Shown here one piece after another: positions 53,196 to 61,641 of a stretch of DNA of 64,000 nt. Made by a program: the position numbers and the translations under genes. The DNA comes from Pseudoalteromonas rubra (GTDB lineage: Bacteria; Pseudomonadota; Gammaproteobacteria; Enterobacterales; Alteromonadaceae), in assembly GCF_005887095.1 (NCBI RefSeq), contig NZ_PNCI01000025.1, positions 1 to 64,000 on the forward strand. Reading direction: 5' to 3'. The notes under the pieces are model-generated. The model saw only the letters and a program-made list of their open reading frames with translations. It was not told the origin of the DNA and did no database searches. Each line of letters opens with the position of its first letter. The first letter of the stretch is position 1.

Positions 53196-55010
53196 TTACG
53201 CTTCTAAATTAAAGTGTTTTTGCAAAAACAGAATACTTAGGAAGTGACAAACAACAATGTCTTCTGAAAAGTCTAGATGAGTCTGATTTTTTACAACAGA
53301 CTCAAAAAAAGTAATGACTTTATCTATATCGTAAATACCCAATTGTGATTCTCTGCTAGACAATTCATATAATTCATCTAGCAGATAAAGTGTAATGTTT
53401 TTGGTTAAATTAGTAGGAGCTAAAAAAGGTTTTTTTATTTGCTCTACATGTAAATGAGGGAAATTAACAGTAAATGCATCTCTCAAAATTCTCTTATTTT
53501 TGCCGTTGCAATACTTGAAGGCAGTTGGGAGTGAGTGAATGAAAGCTACTAACGTGTTATCCAGAAAAGGCTGACGGCCTTCAATCGAGTTTGCCAGTTC
53601 AGTTTTATCTCCCAGAGCAAGCAAGTTATAGTCTTGATATACAGTGTTGTAGTGGAGCCATTGGCTGTATCCAATGGGGGAAGTGACTATTTCACTGCGA
53701 GGTGCGACTAAATGTGTTGTGTAACAAGCGTCAAAAAAGTTTTCTGAGCGCAGTGATTTAAATAACTGAGCGTTTGACGTAGCACTTATAGTTGCGCAGG
53801 GCGTAAAATTCAATGCAGTCTCAAGTTTGACTTGGCCTTCAAAAAGCGGAGTAGGTCCACTTTGTTGTGTTAAAGGGGAGCTCAAATCATATTGAAAAAA
53901 CTGATAGCCAAGCAATGATTCATCTGCCCCTTCTCCTGTTAGCGCAATTCTAATTCCGCTTTCTTGTACTTTACGGCTCAACAGGTATTTGGCGGCAACA
54001 TTTAAATTTGGCACTATCGATTCTGCATGATAAATAGATTTTTCAAAAGAACCAATGAGATCGTTGTGCTCTAGTGGAAGTGTATGGTGTTTAATTCCAA
54101 TCTGCTTAGCAAATTTTTCAGCTGCCAAGCTTTCATCCAAAGGGCTATTGGGAAATCCGATGCTGAATGATTCAGCTTTGTCACTCAGTCTAGCTGATAA
54201 AGCGCTGATGTATGATGAGTCTATGCCCGAGCTTAAGTAACAAGCGAAACGCTCTTGAGGTATTCTTTTGCTAACGGCTTGCTCAAACTGCTGGCTAAAC
54301 TCTTGCGTTGCCTGTTCGTAAGAAATATCACACGGTTCAAATAAATCGGGGTTAAAAGGGGATTGCTCGCAAAATGGATAGCTTTTTAGCTCATTATTTG
54401 TGTACTCAACTATATGACCAGGAGGGACAGAAAAAACTCCTTTTACAAATGTTTCTTTGGCACCTACTAAAAATCGTTCTTTTGCAACTAAATAGTGCCC
54501 ATTCCATACCGCTGGTACACCCGCAGATAGCAAAGCTTTAATTTCTGATGCGGCTATAAAATAATCATTATTATGGTAGTAATAGAGTGGCTTGCTGCCA
54601 TTTCTGTCTCGGGCAAGGTAGATCTTTTCAGTTTTTCGATTGTATAAACATAGTGCAAACTCACCCTCTAGTTCATCGAGATAATTAACACCATATAGCT
54701 CAACGCCTCTTAATGCTATTTCACTATCCGACTTTGACGTAAAAGGTGCTCCTGACTTTTCGAGATGCGCAGCATCATTGTATATTTCTCCATTCACAGC
54801 GCAAACCCATGCGCTGTACTCAGAAAGTATAGGCTGATGAGCACTTGACCCCCCGTTTATTGCTAGTCGTTTATGACCTATAAAAACTCCCTCAATTTCA
54901 TCATAATAAAAACCCTGTTGATCTGGACCTCGATGATTCAATAGCTCTAAAGATTTTATGAGGTCATTTTTTTTATTTCGATTGCTAATAGAGGCTAATA
55001 TTCCACACAT
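53196..55010 (-). CDS. Asparagine synthetase (glutamine-hydrolysing)-like protein in the RiPP cluster
   Basis: The 604-aa protein has the glutaminase domain with catalytic Cys2 (MCGILASISN, then LLNHRGPDQQG) and the ATP-pyrophosphatase synthetase domain with PP-loop SSGIDSSYIS (about 255-265) and LTGEGADESLLGYQ. Homologues in RiPP clusters form amide or lactam bonds (McjC-type cyclases) or supply amides. Here, between two YcaO genes, it could install an amide on the modified peptide (inference). The residues for both half-reactions are present, so a normal glutamine-dependent activity is possible. Confidence 0.9.
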   Translation of the reverse strand: MCGILASISNRNKKNDLIKSLELLNHRGPDQQGFYYDEIEGVFIGHKRLAINGGSSAHQPILSEYSAWVCAVNGEIYNDAAHLEKSGAPFTSKSDSEIALRGVELYGVNYLDELEGEFALCLYNRKTEKIYLARDRNGSKPLYYYHNNDYFIAASEIKALLSAGVPAVWNGHYLVAKERFLVGAKETFVKGVFSVPPGHIVEYTNNELKSYPFCEQSPFNPDLFEPCDISYEQATQEFSQQFEQAVSKRIPQERFACYLSSGIDSSYISALSARLSDKAESFSIGFPNSPLDESLAAEKFAKQIGIKHHTLPLEHNDLIGSFEKSIYHAESIVPNLNVAAKYLLSRKVQESGIRIALTGEGADESLLGYQFFQYDLSSPLTQQSGPTPLFEGQVKLETALNFTPCATISATSNAQLFKSLRSENFFDACYTTHLVAPRSEIVTSPIGYSQWLHYNTVYQDYNLLALGDKTELANSIEGRQPFLDNTLVAFIHSLPTAFKYCNGKNKRILRDAFTVNFPHLHVEQIKKPFLAPTNLTKNITLYLLDELYELSSRESQLGIYDIDKVITFFESVVKNQTHLDFSEDIVVCHFLSILFLQKHFNLEA

Positions 55011-55028
55011 GAGTTATTATATACCACT

Positions 55029-56939
55029 TTATATTAGAAGCTCTAATTTGTTTAGTTCACTTTCATTTCTTGCCTTTTCTATAAGCCCCATTTTCACAGG
55101 TACAGTATAGAGCCTTTCTGAACCTAAGTAAGGGAAAAAGTGGCATAACGTGGGGGCGATAACTTTCACAGCATAAAGTGGTAGATTGTCTTTGGATTGG
55201 TCTACATAGTATAAATTCACACCGACACGCTTAAGCTTATTTACTATAAAATTCAAAGAATCTGAAATAGTTTTGAAGTTGTATTGAGGCGATATTTCTG
55301 AGTTCTTGTTCTCTGAGCTGCCGATGATATAACTTTCCAATTTAATATCAGAAAAACTGAAAGGGGATGTATTTATATCTTTAATTTCATGAACCTGAAA
55401 AAGCTCCGTTATTGCTCTCTGTTTTGCTATTGTTAGGTCTAAATGGCATCCAAATGAGAGTGTTACTTCACTGTTTTCAGTATTTAATGAAATAGCAGCT
55501 ACAACAGGAATACCGATATCGGAAGTTAGATCAAGCAACCAGAGGTTGTATTTTTCACCAAAAAACAGCTCAATCTGGCTTATTAATTCCTCACCAAGGT
55601 CGTCTAAGCTTAGTCTAGGTACTATTGATTTGTTGTACCACCATATAGCAACGGCATCTCTTTCTATTAGTTCCAATGTACCCTGTAGTAAAGCCTCTTT
55701 CACACTATTTCCCGCGGCTCCTCCATTATGATAGAACTTCACAAAGCGAGACGGATATGGCGTATTTTTGTAGACAAAGTTTATAGGAACCCAGTACTCT
55801 TGGTCGAATAGATCTTTGCACTTTGTCCAATGAATTGGCTGATCTAAGTACTCCTCCACCTCATATATTGACTGAGTGCCTTGAGCTATTCGTTGTGCAA
55901 ATTTTTTGTATTGAGCTTGGCTGAATGGTGTTAACTCAACTAGCTTTAGGCAGTTTTCTAATTCACTTTGCTTTGCTTCTATAGCATCGATAGAGTAGTC
56001 AAAATTTGATGAAATGCGTTCAATTGCTTCGCAAAGTGAGCTTATTTTTGATTGCTTGTCATCTATACCTTTCCCCATTGCTGTGTAGTATAAAGATTCA
56101 TTGCTGATACAGTCTGGGTCTAAAGGGTTTTCGCAAAAAGTAGAAAAGTAGGTTTTACTCCCATCTTTGTCCGCACTGTTGTTTATTTTTCCATGGAAAC
56201 AAAGGCACCCGAATATAGGGTCTGCTATCACTTCAATATTTTTTAATGTCTCTTCCTTACTGACTACTCTGAAGCCGGAGTACTTGTTAACCACTTTATC
56301 CAGAGCTGGTTTGATCTTTTTTATCGGGCTCCATGTCTTCAATTCATCACTCTCAGAAACATATGACCAACCATAGCTAGATATACAGATGAGTTTATTC
56401 AATGACTCATTGGAAACATTTAGGTCTCTTGTAAAATCAACCCCTTTTTTAAATAACCTTCTTCTTAAAGGTCTAGTGTTAAGGTAAATTTCTCGAGATG
56501 TATTTATCAGGCTAAGCACTTCTGCCTTGTTTCTTCCTATAATTACCTGTGGAAATTGAGTTGTGGGAATTATGACGCGAACTACTTCATGGCTCATAAC
56601 TAACCCATCAATTCTGGGATCTGTTATTTCGTTGGCTATGATGTCATATGCATTTATGCATCTTTGACTTGTAAGTGAGCTTGTTGATAGAGATGTTAGA
56701 TTGACTCCTGTAAGGAAGGTCTCAGACGTGCTTTGTCTTGTATCTTGCTCAAAAATTAAGTCGCTATCAAGTAGCATTTTCTCAATATCCTCGCATTCAA
56801 CCCAGATCCCATTTTCAGCTATTTGCAAATCAGAATGCATTTTTAGTGGAACCAAGTACTCCCTATCTTTGTGTATTATGTATAGATTTTTATCTTCTTT
56901 AAAAAGAAAAACTTCTGGGTTTATAGAGTAATGCTTCAT
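55029..56939 (-). CDS. TOMM-type YcaO protein B of the RiPP cluster
   Basis: The 636-aa protein has an RRE-like N-terminus (about 1-60, FLFKEDKNLYIIHKDREY) and a YcaO domain (about 240-636) with SLCEAIERIS (about 300) and NSVKEALLQGTLELIERDA (about 407-425). Its middle domain differs most from YcaO-A and YcaO-C. The C-terminus is ESELNKLELLI, unlike the QQGLYI end of the others. It overlaps the upstream 223-aa gene by four bases (ATGA), and the asparagine synthetase gene follows 18 bases later. Confidence 0.87.
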   Translation of the reverse strand: MKHYSINPEVFLFKEDKNLYIIHKDREYLVPLKMHSDLQIAENGIWVECEDIEKMLLDSDLIFEQDTRQSTSETFLTGVNLTSLSTSSLTSQRCINAYDIIANEITDPRIDGLVMSHEVVRVIIPTTQFPQVIIGRNKAEVLSLINTSREIYLNTRPLRRRLFKKGVDFTRDLNVSNESLNKLICISSYGWSYVSESDELKTWSPIKKIKPALDKVVNKYSGFRVVSKEETLKNIEVIADPIFGCLCFHGKINNSADKDGSKTYFSTFCENPLDPDCISNESLYYTAMGKGIDDKQSKISSLCEAIERISSNFDYSIDAIEAKQSELENCLKLVELTPFSQAQYKKFAQRIAQGTQSIYEVEEYLDQPIHWTKCKDLFDQEYWVPINFVYKNTPYPSRFVKFYHNGGAAGNSVKEALLQGTLELIERDAVAIWWYNKSIVPRLSLDDLGEELISQIELFFGEKYNLWLLDLTSDIGIPVVAAISLNTENSEVTLSFGCHLDLTIAKQRAITELFQVHEIKDINTSPFSFSDIKLESYIIGSSENKNSEISPQYNFKTISDSLNFIVNKLKRVGVNLYYVDQSKDNLPLYAVKVIAPTLCHFFPYLGSERLYTVPVKMGLIEKARNESELNKLELLI

Positions 56940-57607
56940 AAAATGGGGGAAATTGAAAAGTTTGTTATTCTATTTGTAAGGCCATAGCTGTTTTTTTGCA
57001 CCAAAACTTCACTGTCTACACCTCGGACATAGAAGTTAAGCAAAACCTGATGCTGGTTAGTCGTATTTTTACCAAAGCCTTTAAATACTTCTCTGTTCAC
57101 TATAAGAGATTGACCTTGCTTGATTTCAATCCTCTTTGTTTGCTTGAGGGTAGCAGAGTCTTGGCAAATATTGTCAAATGCATTAAATCTACTCATCAGG
57201 TTATCTGAGAGATATGCCTCTACGGGGGACAGTGCTAGAGAAAACGAAAAATGTTCCCCTGTTATGAAATCAACAATATCATTATCGCGGTGAAAGTTCA
57301 CAGAGCAAATGTTTTGTCCGTTATCTGGTGGGATAAAAATAACTGAACTAGCCCATAACTGCAGAACCTTACTGCTAAAGTGTTCAGGGAAGCAATTTTT
57401 GTTTAGTTTAGTTATGAGTTTTTGTGTTTCTGGACATATCTGATGAACCTGGTCTACCTTCGCCACTTTTGTATCCATTTCATCTAGCCACCATTTTCTC
57501 AGTGGTTCACCGTGGTTAAGGAACTTTTTTGTAATGTAATATTCATACAGTGCGTTTAATTCTGCAGAATTAAGGTCGAACAAGTTCGGTAATAGTGCAA
57601 ATTTCAT
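56936..57607 (-). CDS. Unknown cluster protein with a possible HxD metal motif
   Basis: The ATG at 57607 gives a 223-aa protein; a TTG 36 bases upstream would overlap a terminator-like hairpin. No family is recognised. VNFHRDNDIVDFITGE and NQHQVLLNFYVRGVD show an H-x-D and, about 90 residues later, a His and an Arg in the order seen in Fe(II)/2-oxoglutarate oxygenases. This is weak evidence, but the position in a tailoring operon suits an oxidase or hydroxylase. It is translated just before YcaO-B, with stop and start overlapping. Confidence 0.6.
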   Translation of the reverse strand: MKFALLPNLFDLNSAELNALYEYYITKKFLNHGEPLRKWWLDEMDTKVAKVDQVHQICPETQKLITKLNKNCFPEHFSSKVLQLWASSVIFIPPDNGQNICSVNFHRDNDIVDFITGEHFSFSLALSPVEAYLSDNLMSRFNAFDNICQDSATLKQTKRIEIKQGQSLIVNREVFKGFGKNTTNQHQVLLNFYVRGVDSEVLVQKNSYGLTNRITNFSISPIL

Positions 57608-57608
57608 T

Positions 57609-57632
57609 AAAAAGTTGGGAGCTTTCGCTCCC
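57609..57632 (-). terminator. Attenuator-like hairpin between precursor C and the tailoring genes
   Basis: On the minus strand a 6-bp stem with a GNRA loop, GGGAGC-GAAA-GCTCCC, is followed by AACTTTTTAATG, the next start codon. It lies 8 bases after the precursor-C stop. Partial termination here would give more precursor than enzyme. The AGGAGG just before the stem could be the ribosome site, brought closer to the ATG by the hairpin. Confidence 0.65.
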
Positions 57633-57639
57633 TCCTGAA

Positions 57640-58392
57640 TCAAGTAGTGAAAGGGTAGATTTTACCAAGCGCATCGTAGTCCATTAAAGACATTGCCACG
57701 TCTTGCTGTTCTTCTGGTTTAGGTGGTAACTTCATAATTACTGTTGAGCCTAAATTCAAGAATGAAGGATTGCTATGGATGAAATCATCCATCATTTGAC
57801 TAAACTGTGAAGCACTCCACTGAGGGCTATTTTCTGGAATCTCTTCAGTAGTAATGTACCAAAGACGGCCTGAAGGGTGCTTTACAATCACTCCAGTGGC
57901 TGGTATGTCAACCCATCCGTTTACTGGAACATCACTCCATTTCTTAGTTACATTGAAGTAACTAGCATTGTCAGTAGAAACAAGACTGAATGTTACATAG
58001 CCTTGCTCTTGACTTGGAACAATTGTTCCTGGGTCAATAAGGTAGGCTTTAAAGTAGCCAGGTTTCAGGTTATCTCGCTGATATTGAAGGTTGCTGCTGG
58101 TTGCTTCAATAACAACTGATTGATCTTCATGACGATTTGCATCAACTACTTTCAGATTGACACCAGCAGGAAGCTTATAGTTAAACATCGATAAAACTAA
58201 CGCCGGATCATGTAACAGCGCTGCTTTGTTTTCTTCTTTTTCCCATGCATAGGCTACTGCTCGTCCCCATGCGTGGCTCCAGCTCTCGTGTGAAGCTGCT
58301 CCATTCAAAATAGATTCATCGAAAAGTACTTGAAGTGACCCTGTAAAAGAGCCAAATGCGGTATCTCCGAATTTTGAGTTGTTTATTTCCAC
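57640..58392 (-). CDS. RiPP precursor C with NHLP-type leader
   Basis: The 250-aa protein has a nitrile-hydratase-alpha-like leader core (about 38-85): WGRAVAYAWEKEENKAALLH and DPALVLSMFNYKLPAGVNLK. A long second region without a recognised fold follows (about 90-210). The tail is LPPKPEEQ and DYDALGKIYPFTT, so the putative core is short and contains two Thr. The ribosome site and stop are close to the downstream hairpin. Compare precursors A and B. Confidence 0.8.
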   Translation of the reverse strand: MEINNSKFGDTAFGSFTGSLQVLFDESILNGAASHESWSHAWGRAVAYAWEKEENKAALLHDPALVLSMFNYKLPAGVNLKVVDANRHEDQSVVIEATSSNLQYQRDNLKPGYFKAYLIDPGTIVPSQEQGYVTFSLVSTDNASYFNVTKKWSDVPVNGWVDIPATGVIVKHPSGRLWYITTEEIPENSPQWSASQFSQMMDDFIHSNPSFLNLGSTVIMKLPPKPEEQQDVAMSLMDYDALGKIYPFTT

Positions 58393-58441
58393 TGTAAAAG
58401 TCCTATTTTAAAGTAAGTTCTCATGGATTTAGATTAATTTA

Positions 58442-59524
58442 TTAACAAGTAAATGGAAAACCTGGACCATCGTTATTATAACGAGTTAGTGCAACAGGTT
58501 GACTCGATTTATCATCTGGAGCTTCAGGGAAAGATAAAATAATACCAAGAGGCGTTTTTTGAACTTGTTGATAATTGCCTTCATCTTCAACACACCAAAC
58601 CCACTTATCAATTGCAATGGTTGACTCTAATACTGAAATGGATTCGATATCTTTGGGTGAAATCTGCTCATCGAGTACAAACAGAAGTTTGTTACGAGAC
58701 GCGGAGAGATCTCTCGCACTTAGTTTAAAGGTGGATTCATCAAGCAAGTATGCAACTGTTCTCTGAAGCTGTTCACCGGAACGCAGTGTCAGTGCAGCAT
58801 CAAAAGTTCTTGCATATTTAGCAAGCTTATCTTTCTTTACTATTAGGTCTACGTCCCAAGGGTAGTCATAGTCTAGCCAATCCTTTAGCAATTTAGTGGC
58901 ATTACCAATGGTGTTTGTAGAACTATGAGAGATAGTTTCTTCAATGAGGTTATTACTAAATTTAGTGTTTGACCACGCGAGAGCAACAGCTGCAGCCATT
59001 ACTCCACCAAACTCAACGAAATGTGTGTTGCTGTTACCTAGGTCGTAACTTGCTTCTGGAATCAGCCCATCTTTCATCGAGGGAAATATGAAAGCACTTT
59101 CAGGGTGGTCTATGTGCCCTGAGGCACACAATGTGTCAAAGACTTGTTGCAGTGAAAGGTTGGGATGATTTACGTCGTCAGTGAAGCTCTCTAATATCCA
59201 GGAGTTATCGAAATAGTAGTGCGAAAGAGCTTCTGCTGGGTTTGGAATAGCAGGTTTTTCCGGCACGGAGACGACAAACTTATCGAAAGATAAAGAGTCG
59301 GTCATATATACGCCTCTTGTCTCATTATAGAAAGGCCCCTCGCCGAGATCTTTGATAGAAAACTGAATATTCCATGGGCATTTATAGCCGAAGTATTTGT
59401 CTAGGACAGATAGTGCATTTCCGGGCAAGCATAGCTCTTTTCTAAATTCTTCGTCATTCCATGCTTTTGCAATGGCTTTTAAGTATGTTGCACGAAAGTC
59501 AAGCAATTGTTTCGTTAGTTCCAT
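58442..59524 (-). CDS. RiPP precursor B with duplicated NHLP-type leader
   Basis: The 360-aa protein holds two NHLP-like segments: YLKAIAKAWNDEEFRKELCL (about residues 14-33, followed by YFGYKCPWNIQFSI) and VMAAAVALAWSNTKFSNNLI (from about 175, followed by DYDYPWDVDLIV). This implies an internal duplication. The tail is RYNNDGPGFPFTC, with a terminal Cys as the likely modified residue. The ribosome site is AAGGAG. It lies 12 bases after YcaO-A and 49 bases before precursor C. Confidence 0.82.
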   Translation of the reverse strand: MELTKQLLDFRATYLKAIAKAWNDEEFRKELCLPGNALSVLDKYFGYKCPWNIQFSIKDLGEGPFYNETRGVYMTDSLSFDKFVVSVPEKPAIPNPAEALSHYYFDNSWILESFTDDVNHPNLSLQQVFDTLCASGHIDHPESAFIFPSMKDGLIPEASYDLGNSNTHFVEFGGVMAAAVALAWSNTKFSNNLIEETISHSSTNTIGNATKLLKDWLDYDYPWDVDLIVKKDKLAKYARTFDAALTLRSGEQLQRTVAYLLDESTFKLSARDLSASRNKLLFVLDEQISPKDIESISVLESTIAIDKWVWCVEDEGNYQQVQKTPLGIILSFPEAPDDKSSQPVALTRYNNDGPGFPFTC

Positions 59525-59536
59525 TTTTTCTCCTTG

Positions 59537-61624
59537 TTAAATGTATAACCCTTGTTGGTTTATTGTTTGCTCTGTGAGTGGCTGTTCTAACCACCCGAGT
59601 TTTACCGGGGTTTGATAAAGCCGGGGGTTACCTAGTTGTGGCCACATGTGACATAGGCCCGGAGCGAATAGCTTGACTGTATTGATAGGAATGTCTGGCC
59701 TTGTGTAATTCAACAACAATACCTCAATATTCAACGTATCCAGCTGCTTGGCTATAGCTTCGATCATTACCTTCAAATTTTCAGAGAACTGTATACTTTT
59801 ATTAACAGGTAAAACGTCTTCATGTGGCATTAGATAATTGCCAGTATCGATTTTACTTCTATCAAATATACAGCTGTTTTGCTCTTTTGCTGCTATTAAT
59901 TGGCAAAGTTCTGTCAGTGCTCGTTGTGCTGCAATTTCCTCAACAATGTGGCAACCAAATCCAAAACTATATTTGCCTGAAGCTTTTTCTCTTCCAATTG
60001 CTGCAATCACAGTTACGCCAACATCGTTTGTGATATCTAATAACCAATAATCAAAGTCTTTCCCCAGGGTTTGATCACATCGTTCGAGTAATGTGGTAGC
60101 TAGCTTGTCCATACTAAATGCAGGCCGAGCTACTTTGTTGTACCACCAGATGGCGATTGCATCTCGCTCAATTAGCTCTAGTAACCCTTGTAGCGTTGCC
60201 TCTTCAATTGTATTTCCCGCTGCACAACCATTTGAATGCCACCTGCCAAATTTCTCATCTTCAAAAGGTGTGTTTGAAAAGCAAAAGGTAAAGGGAACGT
60301 ATACTGGTGATTTTTTTATCAAAGAGGTTGCTTTGTACCAAAGCGTTTCTTGGTCGGTGTATTTTCTGCAAGCTTGTTTTCTTTTGGAGTCTGAATGCTC
60401 TGGAGTATTGAAGTTTCGATATTGGGCTTCTGAATAAGGTGCTAAGTCATGATATGAGTAAGAGTAAAGGTCGAGTTTGCTCTGACATGATTTTATCGGA
60501 ATTTCATACCCTTTAAAAATAGCGCTAAATCTCTCTATTGTCTCGCAGATAGCACTGACTTGAGATTGAATGTCTGTTTCCCCTTTGCCCATAGTTCCTT
60601 GAATGAAAGCCTCATTTGAAGGGCGCTCAAAACTATTTTTATACAATGGCTTGTTATACGCCGCTTTGTATACAGGTATAGATGAGTAAGCGCCTAGTTC
60701 TTCTTTTTCTAAATGCGTGATAACACCTGTTATTGGACTAATAAGCGGCATTAATGTATCAAGCGTACTATGTGGAGACTGCACTCTGGTACCGCAATCA
60801 TGCTTATAGTTTACAAAGCAATCCGTCAACTCAACATGACTTGATTCTTTATTAAAATCATATCCCTGCCTGATAAATGTGTTGACGTTATGTTTGGCTT
60901 CTTTAGTATTTACTAGGCAAAATGTCGTTATTATGTCTTCTTTTAAGTCAATGCAATTCAAAAGAGAAACTAATCTGGCTTTATTCTCCTTTAAAAGATC
61001 TAGATTCGATTTATAAGAAGCATAGTAGAGGTCGTGGCCTAGGCTTTTAAGATATCCTTCGAATGGTGTATTTGCTGAAATTTGACTAATCAAAGCTTCA
61101 ACGTTCTGCCTTTCTGTATGGGCGAAAGGTCGGGTAACCCATATATCTTTGCCTGTTATTTTTATAACTATCGAAGGTTTTTTTACTGATTGCTCTATCA
61201 GATGGATTAGTGACAGATCTAGTTTTGCTGTAAGGATTACGTTTAAACGACCATTGAGTTGGCTTGACTCAACGACTTCTCGCCAAAATTCCACCGGAAT
61301 AAAAGAGGATTGTAGAGATTCTGAAATACACAGACCTTCAAATGTCTCCCTAACTTGTGATACGCCTTCTAATCGCTGGCCACTGTGCTCTACGATGATG
61401 CCAGAAGCCTTTAAATCCTCAATTTTTTTAAATAAAACGGCTGATTCATATATGCTTATATCACTCCCAAATAAATCAGAAGCTGAAAGCCCTGATTTCA
61501 GTGAATTTGCGATTGGCAGATACTGCCTGTCTATGAAGTAGTGAGAGTTATCACCTAATAAAAATAGTCCATAGTCTGTTGGATAGGTGCTGAATTCATC
61601 ACTGATAAGATAAATTTCTTTCAA
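59537..61624 (-). CDS. TOMM-type YcaO protein A of the RiPP cluster
   Basis: The 695-aa protein has an RRE-like N-terminus (about 1-80; LFLLGDNSHYFIDRQYLPIA), a middle part (about 90-290) and a YcaO domain (about 300-695) with SAICETIERFS (about 358) and NTIEEATLQGLLELIERDA (about 468-488). The last 13 residues (LTEQTINQQGLYI) are identical to YcaO-C, and the preceding PQLGNPRLYQTPVKLGW nearly so. A precursor gene follows 12 bases later. Each YcaO may be matched to one precursor (inference). Confidence 0.87.
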   Translation of the reverse strand: MKEIYLISDEFSTYPTDYGLFLLGDNSHYFIDRQYLPIANSLKSGLSASDLFGSDISIYESAVLFKKIEDLKASGIIVEHSGQRLEGVSQVRETFEGLCISESLQSSFIPVEFWREVVESSQLNGRLNVILTAKLDLSLIHLIEQSVKKPSIVIKITGKDIWVTRPFAHTERQNVEALISQISANTPFEGYLKSLGHDLYYASYKSNLDLLKENKARLVSLLNCIDLKEDIITTFCLVNTKEAKHNVNTFIRQGYDFNKESSHVELTDCFVNYKHDCGTRVQSPHSTLDTLMPLISPITGVITHLEKEELGAYSSIPVYKAAYNKPLYKNSFERPSNEAFIQGTMGKGETDIQSQVSAICETIERFSAIFKGYEIPIKSCQSKLDLYSYSYHDLAPYSEAQYRNFNTPEHSDSKRKQACRKYTDQETLWYKATSLIKKSPVYVPFTFCFSNTPFEDEKFGRWHSNGCAAGNTIEEATLQGLLELIERDAIAIWWYNKVARPAFSMDKLATTLLERCDQTLGKDFDYWLLDITNDVGVTVIAAIGREKASGKYSFGFGCHIVEEIAAQRALTELCQLIAAKEQNSCIFDRSKIDTGNYLMPHEDVLPVNKSIQFSENLKVMIEAIAKQLDTLNIEVLLLNYTRPDIPINTVKLFAPGLCHMWPQLGNPRLYQTPVKLGWLEQPLTEQTINQQGLYI

Positions 61625-61641
61625 GGCTTAGTCGCTTAGAT

